Assembly (NCBI RefSeq): GCF_900107155.1
Contig: NZ_FNOX01000002.1
Span: forward strand, 620,001-684,000
Reading direction: 5' to 3'
Source: Pseudomonas salomonii
GTDB taxonomy: Bacteria > Pseudomonadota > Gammaproteobacteria > Pseudomonadales > Pseudomonadaceae
Length of the DNA stretch: 64,000 nucleotides
Made by a program: the position numbers and the translations under genes
Shown here: positions 57,793-64,000 of the stretch, piece by piece
Position numbering within the stretch: the stretch's first letter is position 1
Layout: each line of letters begins with the position of its first letter
Notes under the pieces: model-generated
Told to the model about the DNA's origin: nothing
What the model saw: the letters and a program-made list of their open reading frames with translations, nothing else
Databases searched by the model: none

Positions 57793-58422
57793 ATGAGCGA
57801 ACAATCCGCCGACGCCAACTACCAGGGCGTCTGGGGCAATCGCATCGGCTTCGGCAAAAAATCCGCGCTGCTGATGATCGACTTTATGCAGGGCTACACC
57901 ACCGAAGGCGCGCCGTTGTATGCCCCTGAAGTGGTGGTGGCCGTGGCTGAAAGCGTCGAGCTGCTGGCCACTGCTCGCCAGCACGGGATTACGGTGGTGC
58001 ACACCAATATCCGCTACCATCCCGGCCATTTCGCCGATGGCGGTATCTGGGTCAAGAAAGCCCCGGTGATGAAAGACATGGTCGAGGGCAACCCGCTCGC
58101 CGCGTTCTGTATCGAGGTGTTGCCCCAGGCAAATGAAGTGGTGATCACCAAGCAGTACGCCAGCGCCTTCTTCGGCAGCAGCCTGGCCCCGATGCTGCAC
58201 GCCCAAGGCATCGACACCGTGGTGCTGGCCGGCTGTTCCACCAGCGGCTGCATCCGCGCCACCGCCGTGGATGCGGTACAGCATGGGTTTCGCACCATCG
58301 TCGTACGCGAATGCGTCGGCGACCGACACCCGGCGCCCCATGCAGCCAATCTGTTCGACATCGACAGTAAGTATGGCGATGTGGTGAGCAAGCAGGAGGC
58401 GATGAGCAAGTTCAAGGAGTAA
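57793..58422 (+). CDS. nicF: Maleamate amidohydrolase NicF
   Basis: 209 residues. Isochorismatase-like cysteine hydrolase that deaminates maleamate to maleate and ammonia. The expected Asp-Lys-Cys triad is D30 (LLMIDFMQGYTTEG), K120 (VVITKQYASAFFG) and C153 (GCSTSGCIRATAVDA). The non-proline cis peptide typical of this fold precedes the Cys. It follows nicE after 11 bp. The 294 bp to nicT contain a REP pair. Confidence 0.94.
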   Translation: MSEQSADANYQGVWGNRIGFGKKSALLMIDFMQGYTTEGAPLYAPEVVVAVAESVELLATARQHGITVVHTNIRYHPGHFADGGIWVKKAPVMKDMVEGNPLAAFCIEVLPQANEVVITKQYASAFFGSSLAPMLHAQGIDTVVLAGCSTSGCIRATAVDAVQHGFRTIVVRECVGDRHPAPHAANLFDIDSKYGDVVSKQEAMSKFKE

Positions 58423-58498
58423 TAAGGATTCAACAGGAACCACGACAACGAGCGTGGTCCGGAAAAACTGAGCGCCCCACCTTGGAATGCAATTGAAT

Positions 58499-58585
58499 GT
58501 GGGAGCGGGCTTTCTCGCGAAGGCAATGTGTCAGTCATAGAGATGACACCTGATACACCGCTTTCGCGAGCAAGCCCGCTCCCAC
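58499..58585. repeat. REP pair (BIME) between nicF and nicT
   Basis: GTGGGAGCGGGCTTTCTCGCGAAGG at the left (one base off the common core) and GCGAGCAAGCCCGCTCCCAC at the right, with a diverged centre. It lies in the 294-bp gap inside the nic operon. Confidence 0.88.
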
Positions 58586-58716
58586 ACTTGATCACCTCCA
58601 ACAGGGACACCTCAATCTTCTGTCACTGCCTTTGGACGTCGCTTCTACAGCACTCCAAAGTGCTGGAAAAAAGCGGCTGTATAAAAACCATAAGTCACCG
58701 CCAGGAGACACCCCCA

Positions 58717-60027
58717 ATGCCCATTGCGAATGCAGCACCCGCGACTACGGTCGCCGACCCCGTTACCACGCTTTACCACAAGATCACCTGGAAGCTGATT
58801 CCGTTCCTGTGTTTCTGCTACCTGGCCGCCTACCTGGACCGTATCAACATCGGCTTCGCCAAGTTGCAGATGCTTGACCAGCTGCACTTCAGCGAAACCG
58901 CGTTCGGCCTGGGGGCCGGCTTGTTTTTCGTCGGCTATATCATCTTTGAAGTGCCCAGCAACCTGGTACTTGAACGGGTCGGCGCGAAGATCTGGATCGC
59001 ACGCATCATGATCACCTGGGGCCTGCTCTCGGCCTGCACCATGCTGGTTACTTCCACCACCCAGTTCTACATCCTGCGCTTTCTGCTCGGCGCCGCCGAA
59101 GCGGGCTTTTTGCCGGGCGTTTTGTATTACCTGACCACCTGGTTCCCGACGCACCGACGCGGGCGCATCATCGCGCTGTTCATGATCGGCCTGCCGTTGT
59201 CCAGCGTCATCGGCGGCCCGCTGTCAGGCTGGATCATGGGCCACTTCGACAACCTGGGCGGCCTGCATGGCTGGCAGTGGCTGTTCCTGATCGAGGCGGT
59301 GCCCAGCGTCCTGCTCGGCGTGCTGACCTTCTGGGCATTGCCCAATTCCTTTCAGCAGGCCAAATGGCTGTCGGACGAAGAAAAAGCCTTGCTGGAAAGC
59401 GAACTGCGCAAGGACGACGCCGACGCCACCGGCAGCAAGCACAGCTTCCGTGACGGTTTCTTCAACCTCAAGGTGTGGATGCTCGGCGGCATCGACTTTT
59501 CGATCCTGCTCAGCGCCTACGCCATGGGGTTCTGGATGCCGACCTTCATCCGCAACGCCGGGGTGACCGACACCTTCCACATCGGCGTGCTGACTGCATT
59601 GCCCAGCGTTGCGGCGCTGCTGGGCATGCTGCTGATCGGCGCCAGCTCCGACAAACACCGCGAACGCCGCTGGCACATCATCGTGCCGTTCTTCATCGGC
59701 GCAGCGGCGATGGCCACCAGTACGTTCTTTACCCATAGCGTGGTTGCCACCGTGTTGCTGTTCGCCATCGCGTCAGCCGCCATCATCGGCGCCGTGCCGG
59801 TGTTTTTCAGCCTGCCGGCAACCTTCCTCAAAGGCACCGCAGCGGCCACCGGCTTTGCCCTGGCCTGTTCGCTGGCGAATATCGCAGGCCTGGTCAGCAA
59901 CTCGTTGATGGGGGTCGCGATCGACGTCACCGGCAGCAGTGCGGGTGCCTTGTGGTTTTTCGCCGGCTGCCTGATTCTCAGCAGCTTCCTGGTCATCGCC
60001 TTGCCGGCGAAACTGGTGAACCGTTAA
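58717..60027 (+). CDS. nicT: MFS permease NicT (probable nicotinate/6-hydroxynicotinate uptake)
   Basis: 436 residues from ATG 58717 with CAGGAG upstream. Anion:cation symporter-type MFS permease, 12 membrane segments. FLCFCYLAAYLDRINIGFAKLQM and the GLGAGLFFVGYIIFEVPSNLVLERVGAKIWIARIMITWG pattern are typical of the phthalate/glucarate permease group to which NicT belongs. The position after nicF matches P. putida. Transport of nicotinate or an intermediate is inferred. The usual nicP porin gene is not found after it; a short remnant and a REP pair follow. Confidence 0.9.
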   Translation: MPIANAAPATTVADPVTTLYHKITWKLIPFLCFCYLAAYLDRINIGFAKLQMLDQLHFSETAFGLGAGLFFVGYIIFEVPSNLVLERVGAKIWIARIMITWGLLSACTMLVTSTTQFYILRFLLGAAEAGFLPGVLYYLTTWFPTHRRGRIIALFMIGLPLSSVIGGPLSGWIMGHFDNLGGLHGWQWLFLIEAVPSVLLGVLTFWALPNSFQQAKWLSDEEKALLESELRKDDADATGSKHSFRDGFFNLKVWMLGGIDFSILLSAYAMGFWMPTFIRNAGVTDTFHIGVLTALPSVAALLGMLLIGASSDKHRERRWHIIVPFFIGAAAMATSTFFTHSVVATVLLFAIASAAIIGAVPVFFSLPATFLKGTAAATGFALACSLANIAGLVSNSLMGVAIDVTGSSAGALWFFAGCLILSSFLVIALPAKLVNR

Positions 60028-60046
60028 TAACAACAATTTTTTGCGG

Positions 60047-60142
60047 ATGAATCACCTTGCCTACGAAGCAGAAGCAGAAATTCCGGGATGGCTATGTCAA
60101 CCTGGTGACGCTGCCAACACCCGTAAAACCCTGACGGTTTGA
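60047..60142 (+). pseudogene. Possible remnant of an alpha/beta-hydrolase gene
   Basis: A 31-codon open frame (MNHLAYEAEAEIPGWLCQ, then stop after TLTV) looks like the start of a family with EIPGxLxxP. It stops abruptly and a REP pair begins 20 bp later. It could be a chance frame; there is no clear ribosome site. The match is from memory of family patterns only. Confidence 0.25.
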
Positions 60143-60161
60143 AGCAGAACATGATCTAAAT

Positions 60162-60205
60162 GTGGGAGCGGCGGTGCGACGATTCGCGAGCAACCCCGCT
60201 CCCAC
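60162..60205. repeat. Short REP pair
   Basis: GTGGGAGCGG at the left and CGCGAGCAACCCCGCTCCCAC at the right, with almost no spacer: a collapsed REP pair between the convergent nicT and mocR-type genes. It can act as a bidirectional hairpin. Confidence 0.85.
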
Positions 60206-60208
60206 CTT

Positions 60209-61576
60209 TTACGGGTGACATGCCTGCAGTATCTGCCGCAGCTTCACCGCCAGCTCAGTGGCCTGTTCCGCCGTCGCCACATTGGTAAAGCCCATCAACA
60301 CACCCTGTGCACCTCCCGGCTCAAGGGTCCAAGACGACAAGGCGTTAACCGCCAACCCCGCCTCATTGGCGGCCTTGGCAACCACACGATCCGGCACGGG
60401 CACCCGCAACCGCGCCAACAGGTTAATCCCCCCGGCCTGTTCATCCACGCGTAAAAAATCCGCGCAATGCAGTTGCAACGCCACCACCAAAAAGCCCCTT
60501 CGCAACGCATACAACTGACGCATCTTCTTCAAGTGCCGGGTGAAGTGGCCCTGCTCGAGAAAATCCGCCGCCGTCAGCTGCAACAACTGCGCACCGCGCT
60601 GCTGCAAGGCCTCGGCGCTGCGCCCGAACACCTCCACCAACGCCGCCGGCACCACCAGATAGCCCAAGCGCAAGCCCGGAAACAGCATCTTGCTGAAGCT
60701 CCCGGCATGGATCACCCGGTCGTGCACGTCCTGGCTCTTGAGCGCCGCCAATGGCTGGCCCTGGTAGCGAAACTCACTGTCGTAATCATCCTCCAGCACC
60801 CAACTGCCCTGCGCTTGCGCCCAGGCCAGCAACGCCTGGCGCCGCGCCAGGCTCAACGCCACACCCAGCGGGCTCTGGTGGGCCGGCGTGACGATCGCCA
60901 ATCGCGCCTGCGGTTCACGCTGAATGCCCTGCGCCACATCCAGGCCATCACGGTCGACCGGTACCGGCACCAGCTCAACCCCTTGATGGAGCAACAACTG
61001 CCGCGCATGCACATACCCCGGGTCTTCGTACCAGCAGCGCTGCCCGGCCATCTGCAGCGCGTCGCACATCAGGGTCAGGGAGCCGGCATACCCCGAACAG
61101 ATAAATACCTGTTGGGGGGTGCATTCCACGCCCCGGTACAGCGCGAGATAACTGGCAATCGCGACGCGCAACGCCTGGGCGCCGCGCACGTCGCCCATGG
61201 CCAGGCTGTCGGCGTCGGTGCGGCGTACCTGCTGGGTGACCAGTCGCGCCCAGAGCTTGCGCGGGAAGGCATCCAGCGCCGGCTGGCCCATTTGCAAGGC
61301 TGGCGGCGCCGATGTCGGCGGCGGTGAGGCCGGCTGGGGCTTCATCGCCACCTGCGGCAATGTCCGCGCAATCACAGTGCCCGCCTGCCCACGCGCCTCG
61401 AAAAAACCCTCGCTGACCAGCAACTGGTAAGCCGCCTCCACGGTCCCGCGGGCGATCTTGAGTTCCAGCGCCAGGCTGCGCACCGACGGCACCCGATCAC
61501 CGGGGCCGAGTTGGCCCTGGTCGATGGCCAGGCGGAAGCGCCGGTAGATTTCCTGATATTTGGGCAATGACGACAT
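60209..61576 (-). CDS. MocR-type regulator (GntR + aminotransferase-like domain)
   Basis: 455 residues from ATG 61576 (MSSLPKYQEIYRRFRLAIDQG). The N-terminal GntR winged helix (GDRVPSVRSLALELKIARGTVEAAYQLLVSEGFFEARGQAGTVIA in pattern, residues ~22-66) is joined to a fold-type I aminotransferase domain (~110-455) with a PLP-lysine motif GSFSKMLFPGLRLGY. MocR regulators such as PdxR and GabR sense PLP adducts and usually control the divergent gene. Here that is the carboxymuconolactone-decarboxylase-family gene, 132 bp away. Confidence 0.9.
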   Translation of the reverse strand: MSSLPKYQEIYRRFRLAIDQGQLGPGDRVPSVRSLALELKIARGTVEAAYQLLVSEGFFEARGQAGTVIARTLPQVAMKPQPASPPPTSAPPALQMGQPALDAFPRKLWARLVTQQVRRTDADSLAMGDVRGAQALRVAIASYLALYRGVECTPQQVFICSGYAGSLTLMCDALQMAGQRCWYEDPGYVHARQLLLHQGVELVPVPVDRDGLDVAQGIQREPQARLAIVTPAHQSPLGVALSLARRQALLAWAQAQGSWVLEDDYDSEFRYQGQPLAALKSQDVHDRVIHAGSFSKMLFPGLRLGYLVVPAALVEVFGRSAEALQQRGAQLLQLTAADFLEQGHFTRHLKKMRQLYALRRGFLVVALQLHCADFLRVDEQAGGINLLARLRVPVPDRVVAKAANEAGLAVNALSSWTLEPGGAQGVLMGFTNVATAEQATELAVKLRQILQACHP

Positions 61577-61616
61577 CACAAGGGGCTCGGCAGGACGACA
61601 AGGTGGAGTCTGATCA

Positions 61617-61639
61617 TGTCCCAATCCACTTGTCCAATC
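61617..61639 (+). promoter_or_regulatory. Direct repeat, candidate MocR operator
   Basis: TGTCCCAATC (61617-61626) and TGTCCAATC (61631-61639) form a direct repeat in the divergent intergenic region 61577-61708, 41 bp from the mocR start. MocR/GabR regulators bind direct repeats. The assignment is inferred. Confidence 0.35.
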
Positions 61640-61708
61640 ATGCCCCTGTCGAGCGACCCGGCCACCACCGAAAATGGCGCATCTCTTAACGCAACCCGAG
61701 GATCACCC

Positions 61709-62185
61709 ATGAAACACCGTCTCGATTACGGCCACGCCGCCCCTGTTGGTTACAAGGCCCTGGGCGCCGTGCACAGCTATGTGCATGGCTGTGGCCTGGA
61801 GAAAGAACTGATTGAACTGGTGTACCTGCGGGTTTCGCAGCTCAATGGCTGCGCCTATTGCCTGGACTCCCATTCCCGCGACCTGCTCAAGCAAGGCGCA
61901 AGCCTGGAAAAGATCATGCTGCTGGCCGCCTGGCATGAAGCCTTGCCGTTGTTCACGGTGCGTGAACAAGCCGCCCTGGCCTGGGCCGAAGTGGTCACCC
62001 AGGTGGCGCAAACCCACGTGCCGGACGCCGATTACGCCGCCGTGGCCACGGTGTTCAACGACAAGGAAGTCGCCGACCTGACCCTGGCCATTTCCTTGAT
62101 GAACGCCTTGAACCGCGTGGCCATCAGTTTTCGTAAGGTACCGGAGGCGATCAAGGCCCACCTGGTGAACCTCAATGACCAATGA
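61709..62185 (+). CDS. AhpD-like carboxymuconolactone decarboxylase family protein
   Basis: 158 residues from ATG 61709 (MKHRLDYGHAAPVGYKALGAVHSYVHGCGLEKELIELVYLRVSQLNG pattern); the longer frame to 61616 covers the promoter region. The redox motif is C-A-Y-C-L-D-S-H, the AhpD peroxidase signature CxxC-x3-H. These proteins reduce peroxides or relay electrons. It is the first gene of an overlapping three-gene operon with a GNAT acetyltransferase (11-bp overlap) and a flavin oxidoreductase. It is probably activated by the divergent MocR protein. Confidence 0.88.
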   Translation: MKHRLDYGHAAPVGYKALGAVHSYVHGCGLEKELIELVYLRVSQLNGCAYCLDSHSRDLLKQGASLEKIMLLAAWHEALPLFTVREQAALAWAEVVTQVAQTHVPDADYAAVATVFNDKEVADLTLAISLMNALNRVAISFRKVPEAIKAHLVNLNDQ

Positions 62186-62618
62186 GCACGTCGAGTTCGC
62201 CCTCATTGAAACCGAGGCCGACTGCATTGCAAGCTTTGCCGTGATGCAGCAACTGCGCCCGCACCTGACCGACGCCGCCCGTTTCGCCGCCCAGGTTCAG
62301 CGCCAGCGCCAGCACGGCTATCACCTGCTGGCCGCGCGTGAACACGGCAAGGTCATTGGCCTGGCCGGCTATCGCCTGTCGGAAAACACCCTGTACGGTG
62401 AGTTTATCTACGTCGATGACCTGGTGGTGGACGCCACCTTGCAGCGCCGTCGCCTGGGCGAGCAGTTGCTCGACCGGGTCCGCGCAGAAACCCGCGCCCG
62501 CGGTTATCGTTACCTGGTGCTGGACACCGGCCTGCATATGGCCCTGGCCCAGCGTTTCTACTTTCGCCAAGGCCTGCTGCCGCGAGGCATGCACTTTTCC
62601 CAGGACCTGAGCCAATGA
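62175..62618 (+). CDS. GNAT family N-acetyltransferase
   Basis: 147 residues, starting inside the previous gene (11-bp overlap). GNAT fold: the acetyl-CoA loop is VVDATLQRRRLGEQLLDRV (R/Q-x-x-G/A motif QRRRLG) after the beta-strand FIYVDDLVV, then LVLDTGLHMALAQRFYFRQGLLPRGMHF. Such enzymes acetylate small amines or proteins; the substrate is unknown. The stop overlaps the next ATG (ATGA). Confidence 0.87.
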   Translation: MTNEHVEFALIETEADCIASFAVMQQLRPHLTDAARFAAQVQRQRQHGYHLLAAREHGKVIGLAGYRLSENTLYGEFIYVDDLVVDATLQRRRLGEQLLDRVRAETRARGYRYLVLDTGLHMALAQRFYFRQGLLPRGMHFSQDLSQ

Positions 62619-63205
62619 CCCGCGCCCTGCTCCTCAGTTTCAGCCCCCACGGCAAGGCCGCGCAGACCTTCAAGCTGGCCCGTGCCCTGCTCAACGACCT
62701 GGTGCCTGGCGCCGACGTCATCGAGCGCGACTACGGCAGCCAGGCGCTGGCGCCGCTGAGCCGGGAATACGCGAACGCACTCACCACCCCGGGCGGTTTG
62801 AGTGGCAGCGCCACGGCGTTGTCGGAACAGCTGATCGTCGAACTGGAAGCCTGCGACCTGTTGATCATCTGCACGCCGGTGCACAACTTCACCGTGCCGG
62901 CGGCGCTTAAGGTCTGGATCGACCATGTGGTGCGCATCCATCGCAGCTTTACCATCAATGCGCAGTTTGAAAAGGTCGGCCTGCTTGAGGATCGACGCAC
63001 CTTTGTGCTGGTCAGCAGCGGCAATGCGCGCAAGGGTCATGAGCCGGACTTTCTCACGCCCTATATGACCACCATCCTGTCTACGGTGGGTATCCATTCG
63101 GTGGACTTCGTTTACCTGGGCGCCATGGTGCGCGGCGAAGAAGCGGTGGCCCGCGCCGTGGAACAGGCACACCGGCAGCTGTACGAAGCGATCCGCCCCA
63201 GCTGA
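62615..63205 (+). CDS. NAD(P)H-dependent flavin oxidoreductase (AzoR/NQO-like)
   Basis: 196 residues, ATG overlapping the previous stop. Flavodoxin-like fold as in AzoR and quinone reductases: N-terminal LLLSFSPHGKAAQTFKLARALL, DLLIICTPVHNFTVPAALKVWIDHVVRIHRSF, and FVLVSSGNARKGHEPDFLTPYMTTILSTVGI in pattern. It probably reduces quinones or other electrophiles with NAD(P)H and FMN. It is distantly related to azoR at 37381. It is the last gene of the MocR-linked operon; a 9-bp perfect hairpin follows. Confidence 0.88.
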   Translation: MTRALLLSFSPHGKAAQTFKLARALLNDLVPGADVIERDYGSQALAPLSREYANALTTPGGLSGSATALSEQLIVELEACDLLIICTPVHNFTVPAALKVWIDHVVRIHRSFTINAQFEKVGLLEDRRTFVLVSSGNARKGHEPDFLTPYMTTILSTVGIHSVDFVYLGAMVRGEEAVARAVEQAHRQLYEAIRPS

Positions 63206-63233
63206 ATGCGGGGCACGCTTGAGTGCGCAGCTC

Positions 63234-63257
63234 GACTGGCCCCTCCATGGGCCAGTC
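63234..63257. terminator. Hairpin between convergent genes
   Basis: GACTGGCCC (63234-63242) pairs perfectly with GGGCCAGTC (63249-63257). There is no T run on either strand. It lies between the flavin oxidoreductase gene and the edge gene and may act in both directions. Confidence 0.55.
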
Positions 63258-63265
63258 AGCGTTCG

Positions 63266-64000
63266 TCATGCCTTGGGGGTATCGACTTTCAAACGGTTTA
63301 CCTGCACGACCCGGTCATCCGAACCCGCCTTGCGTGGGGCATTGATCGTTATCATTACGCCATCATTGGTGAGGAAAGTGGGCTTGGCCTTATCCTCCGT
63401 CCCGCCCATGGGGTAGGCATTCTTGATAAACAACGTCCGGTATTCCCCAGGCTTGTCGCCCTTGAGCGTGGCCACCAGGTCACCCTCACGCGTAACGCCC
63501 CAATCGAAAACCTGCGAGGCGCTGTAGTCCAGTTTGATAACACTTTCGACCGGATCATTGATGGTCACAGCCTGATAACCCTTGTTGATTTCGTAGGTAT
63601 TAAACCCACCCTGGCCGACAATGTCGGCGCCACCATTGATAACAATCACGTTGGCGCCTTTGCCCGTCAGCACCACGTCCTTTTTGCCGTTCAACGTCAG
63701 GTGATTGTCTTGATCATTCCCCTGGATATAACTTTCTCCATTTTCAACCGTGACGGCATTGGAGAAAGCATGGAAATACGCAATTGGCGTGACACCATTG
63801 GTTTTGGAGTCCTGGGCGTTGACCGAAACCGCCCCGGTTTTAAAGTCGATGACGTGCCCTAAATAGGCCGCTGTTTTCGACTCGCCATCGACGCTGTAAG
63901 TGGTACGCAGCTCACCCGAAAAGCTCAGCGTATTGGTGCCCTCGCCGCCCCAGAGTTCTGAGGCCTTTGGGCTGAACCCGTTTTTCTCGGTGTCCTGCAC
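63266..64000 (-). CDS. C-terminal part of a large beta-rich protein (runs off the right edge)
   Basis: At least 244 residues; the frame is open to the window edge, so the true start lies outside. The visible part is rich in Gly, Asn, Asp and Thr, with short repeating strands (LWGGEGTNTLSFSGEL, SYIQGNDQDNHLTLNGKKDVVLTGKGANVIVINGGADIVGQGG pattern) like a degenerate calcium-binding beta-roll or filamentous exoprotein. Canonical GGxGxDxLx nonapeptides are not intact. The C-terminus ends RLKVDTPKA. A secreted RTX-like toxin or adhesin is possible, but the fragment alone does not show it. Confidence 0.65.
   Translation of the reverse strand: MQDTEKNGFSPKASELWGGEGTNTLSFSGELRTTYSVDGESKTAAYLGHVIDFKTGAVSVNAQDSKTNGVTPIAYFHAFSNAVTVENGESYIQGNDQDNHLTLNGKKDVVLTGKGANVIVINGGADIVGQGGFNTYEINKGYQAVTINDPVESVIKLDYSASQVFDWGVTREGDLVATLKGDKPGEYRTLFIKNAYPMGGTEDKAKPTFLTNDGVMITINAPRKAGSDDRVVQVNRLKVDTPKA

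Overview
The window is chromosomal DNA from a fluorescent-group Pseudomonas (P. fluorescens/P. putida type). This rests on high GC with strongly biased codons, genes closely resembling MexEF-OprN, LpxO, Ku/LigD and the nicotinate-degrading Nic proteins of Pseudomonas, and many Pseudomonas-type REP dyads (core GTGGGAGCGGGCTTGC). No tRNA, rRNA, CRISPR array, transposase, integrase or attachment site was seen. Taxonomy below the genus is inference.

Region 1 (1-7.05 kb): 3' end of an MFS transporter, then a complete mexE-mexF-oprN efflux operon with a LysR/MexT-type box upstream and a strong terminator downstream. Region 2 (7.2-12.7 kb): an AraC-type regulator, then a Fur-box-preceded iron-uptake operon, efeU-efeO-efeB plus a second, cupredoxin-less EfeO/EfeM-like gene. 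Region 3 (12.7-20.1 kb): two tandem, co-oriented, distantly paralogous giant genes (1265 and 1147 codons) of unknown function, with toxin/effector-like architecture. They are the least explained part of the window.

Region 4 (20.2-31.5 kb): pssA (phosphatidylserine synthase) divergent from a tetR gene that appears leaderless, a DUF1348 gene, a PQQ-type aldose dehydrogenase with a small exported protein, the two-gene NHEJ system ku-ligD, a 0.9-kb gene-free stretch packed with repeats, lpxO, a TIGR03067-like gene and a methyltransferase. Region 5 (31.7-48 kb): MFS transporters, the ABC-F ATPase ybiT, a secreted-type alpha/beta hydrolase, azoR, an AraC regulator divergent from an aldehyde dehydrogenase, a lysR-mmcQ pair, a DUF1294-uppP pair, a chemoreceptor, a nicotinamide-riboside salvage pair (pnuC and a NadR-like kinase) and gamma-glutamyltranspeptidase.

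Region 6 (48.2-60.1 kb): aerobic nicotinate degradation. NicAB hydroxylates nicotinate to 6-hydroxynicotinate, NicC makes 2,5-dihydroxypyridine, NicX opens the ring to N-formylmaleamate, NicD deformylates it, NicF deaminates maleamate to maleate, and NicE isomerises maleate to fumarate. NicT is the likely uptake permease, and NicR (MarR) and a TetR protein (NicS candidate) are the likely regulators. nicX-nicR and nicC-D-E-F-T diverge from a 306-bp intergenic region carrying palindromes; nicAB is separated from nicR by a terminator. The catalytic residues known for NicX (H265, H318, D320) and NicD (S101, D125, H245) fall at the same numbers here. Region 7 (60.2-64 kb): a MocR-type regulator divergent from a three-gene overlapping redox operon, then the 3' end of a large protein that runs off the right edge.
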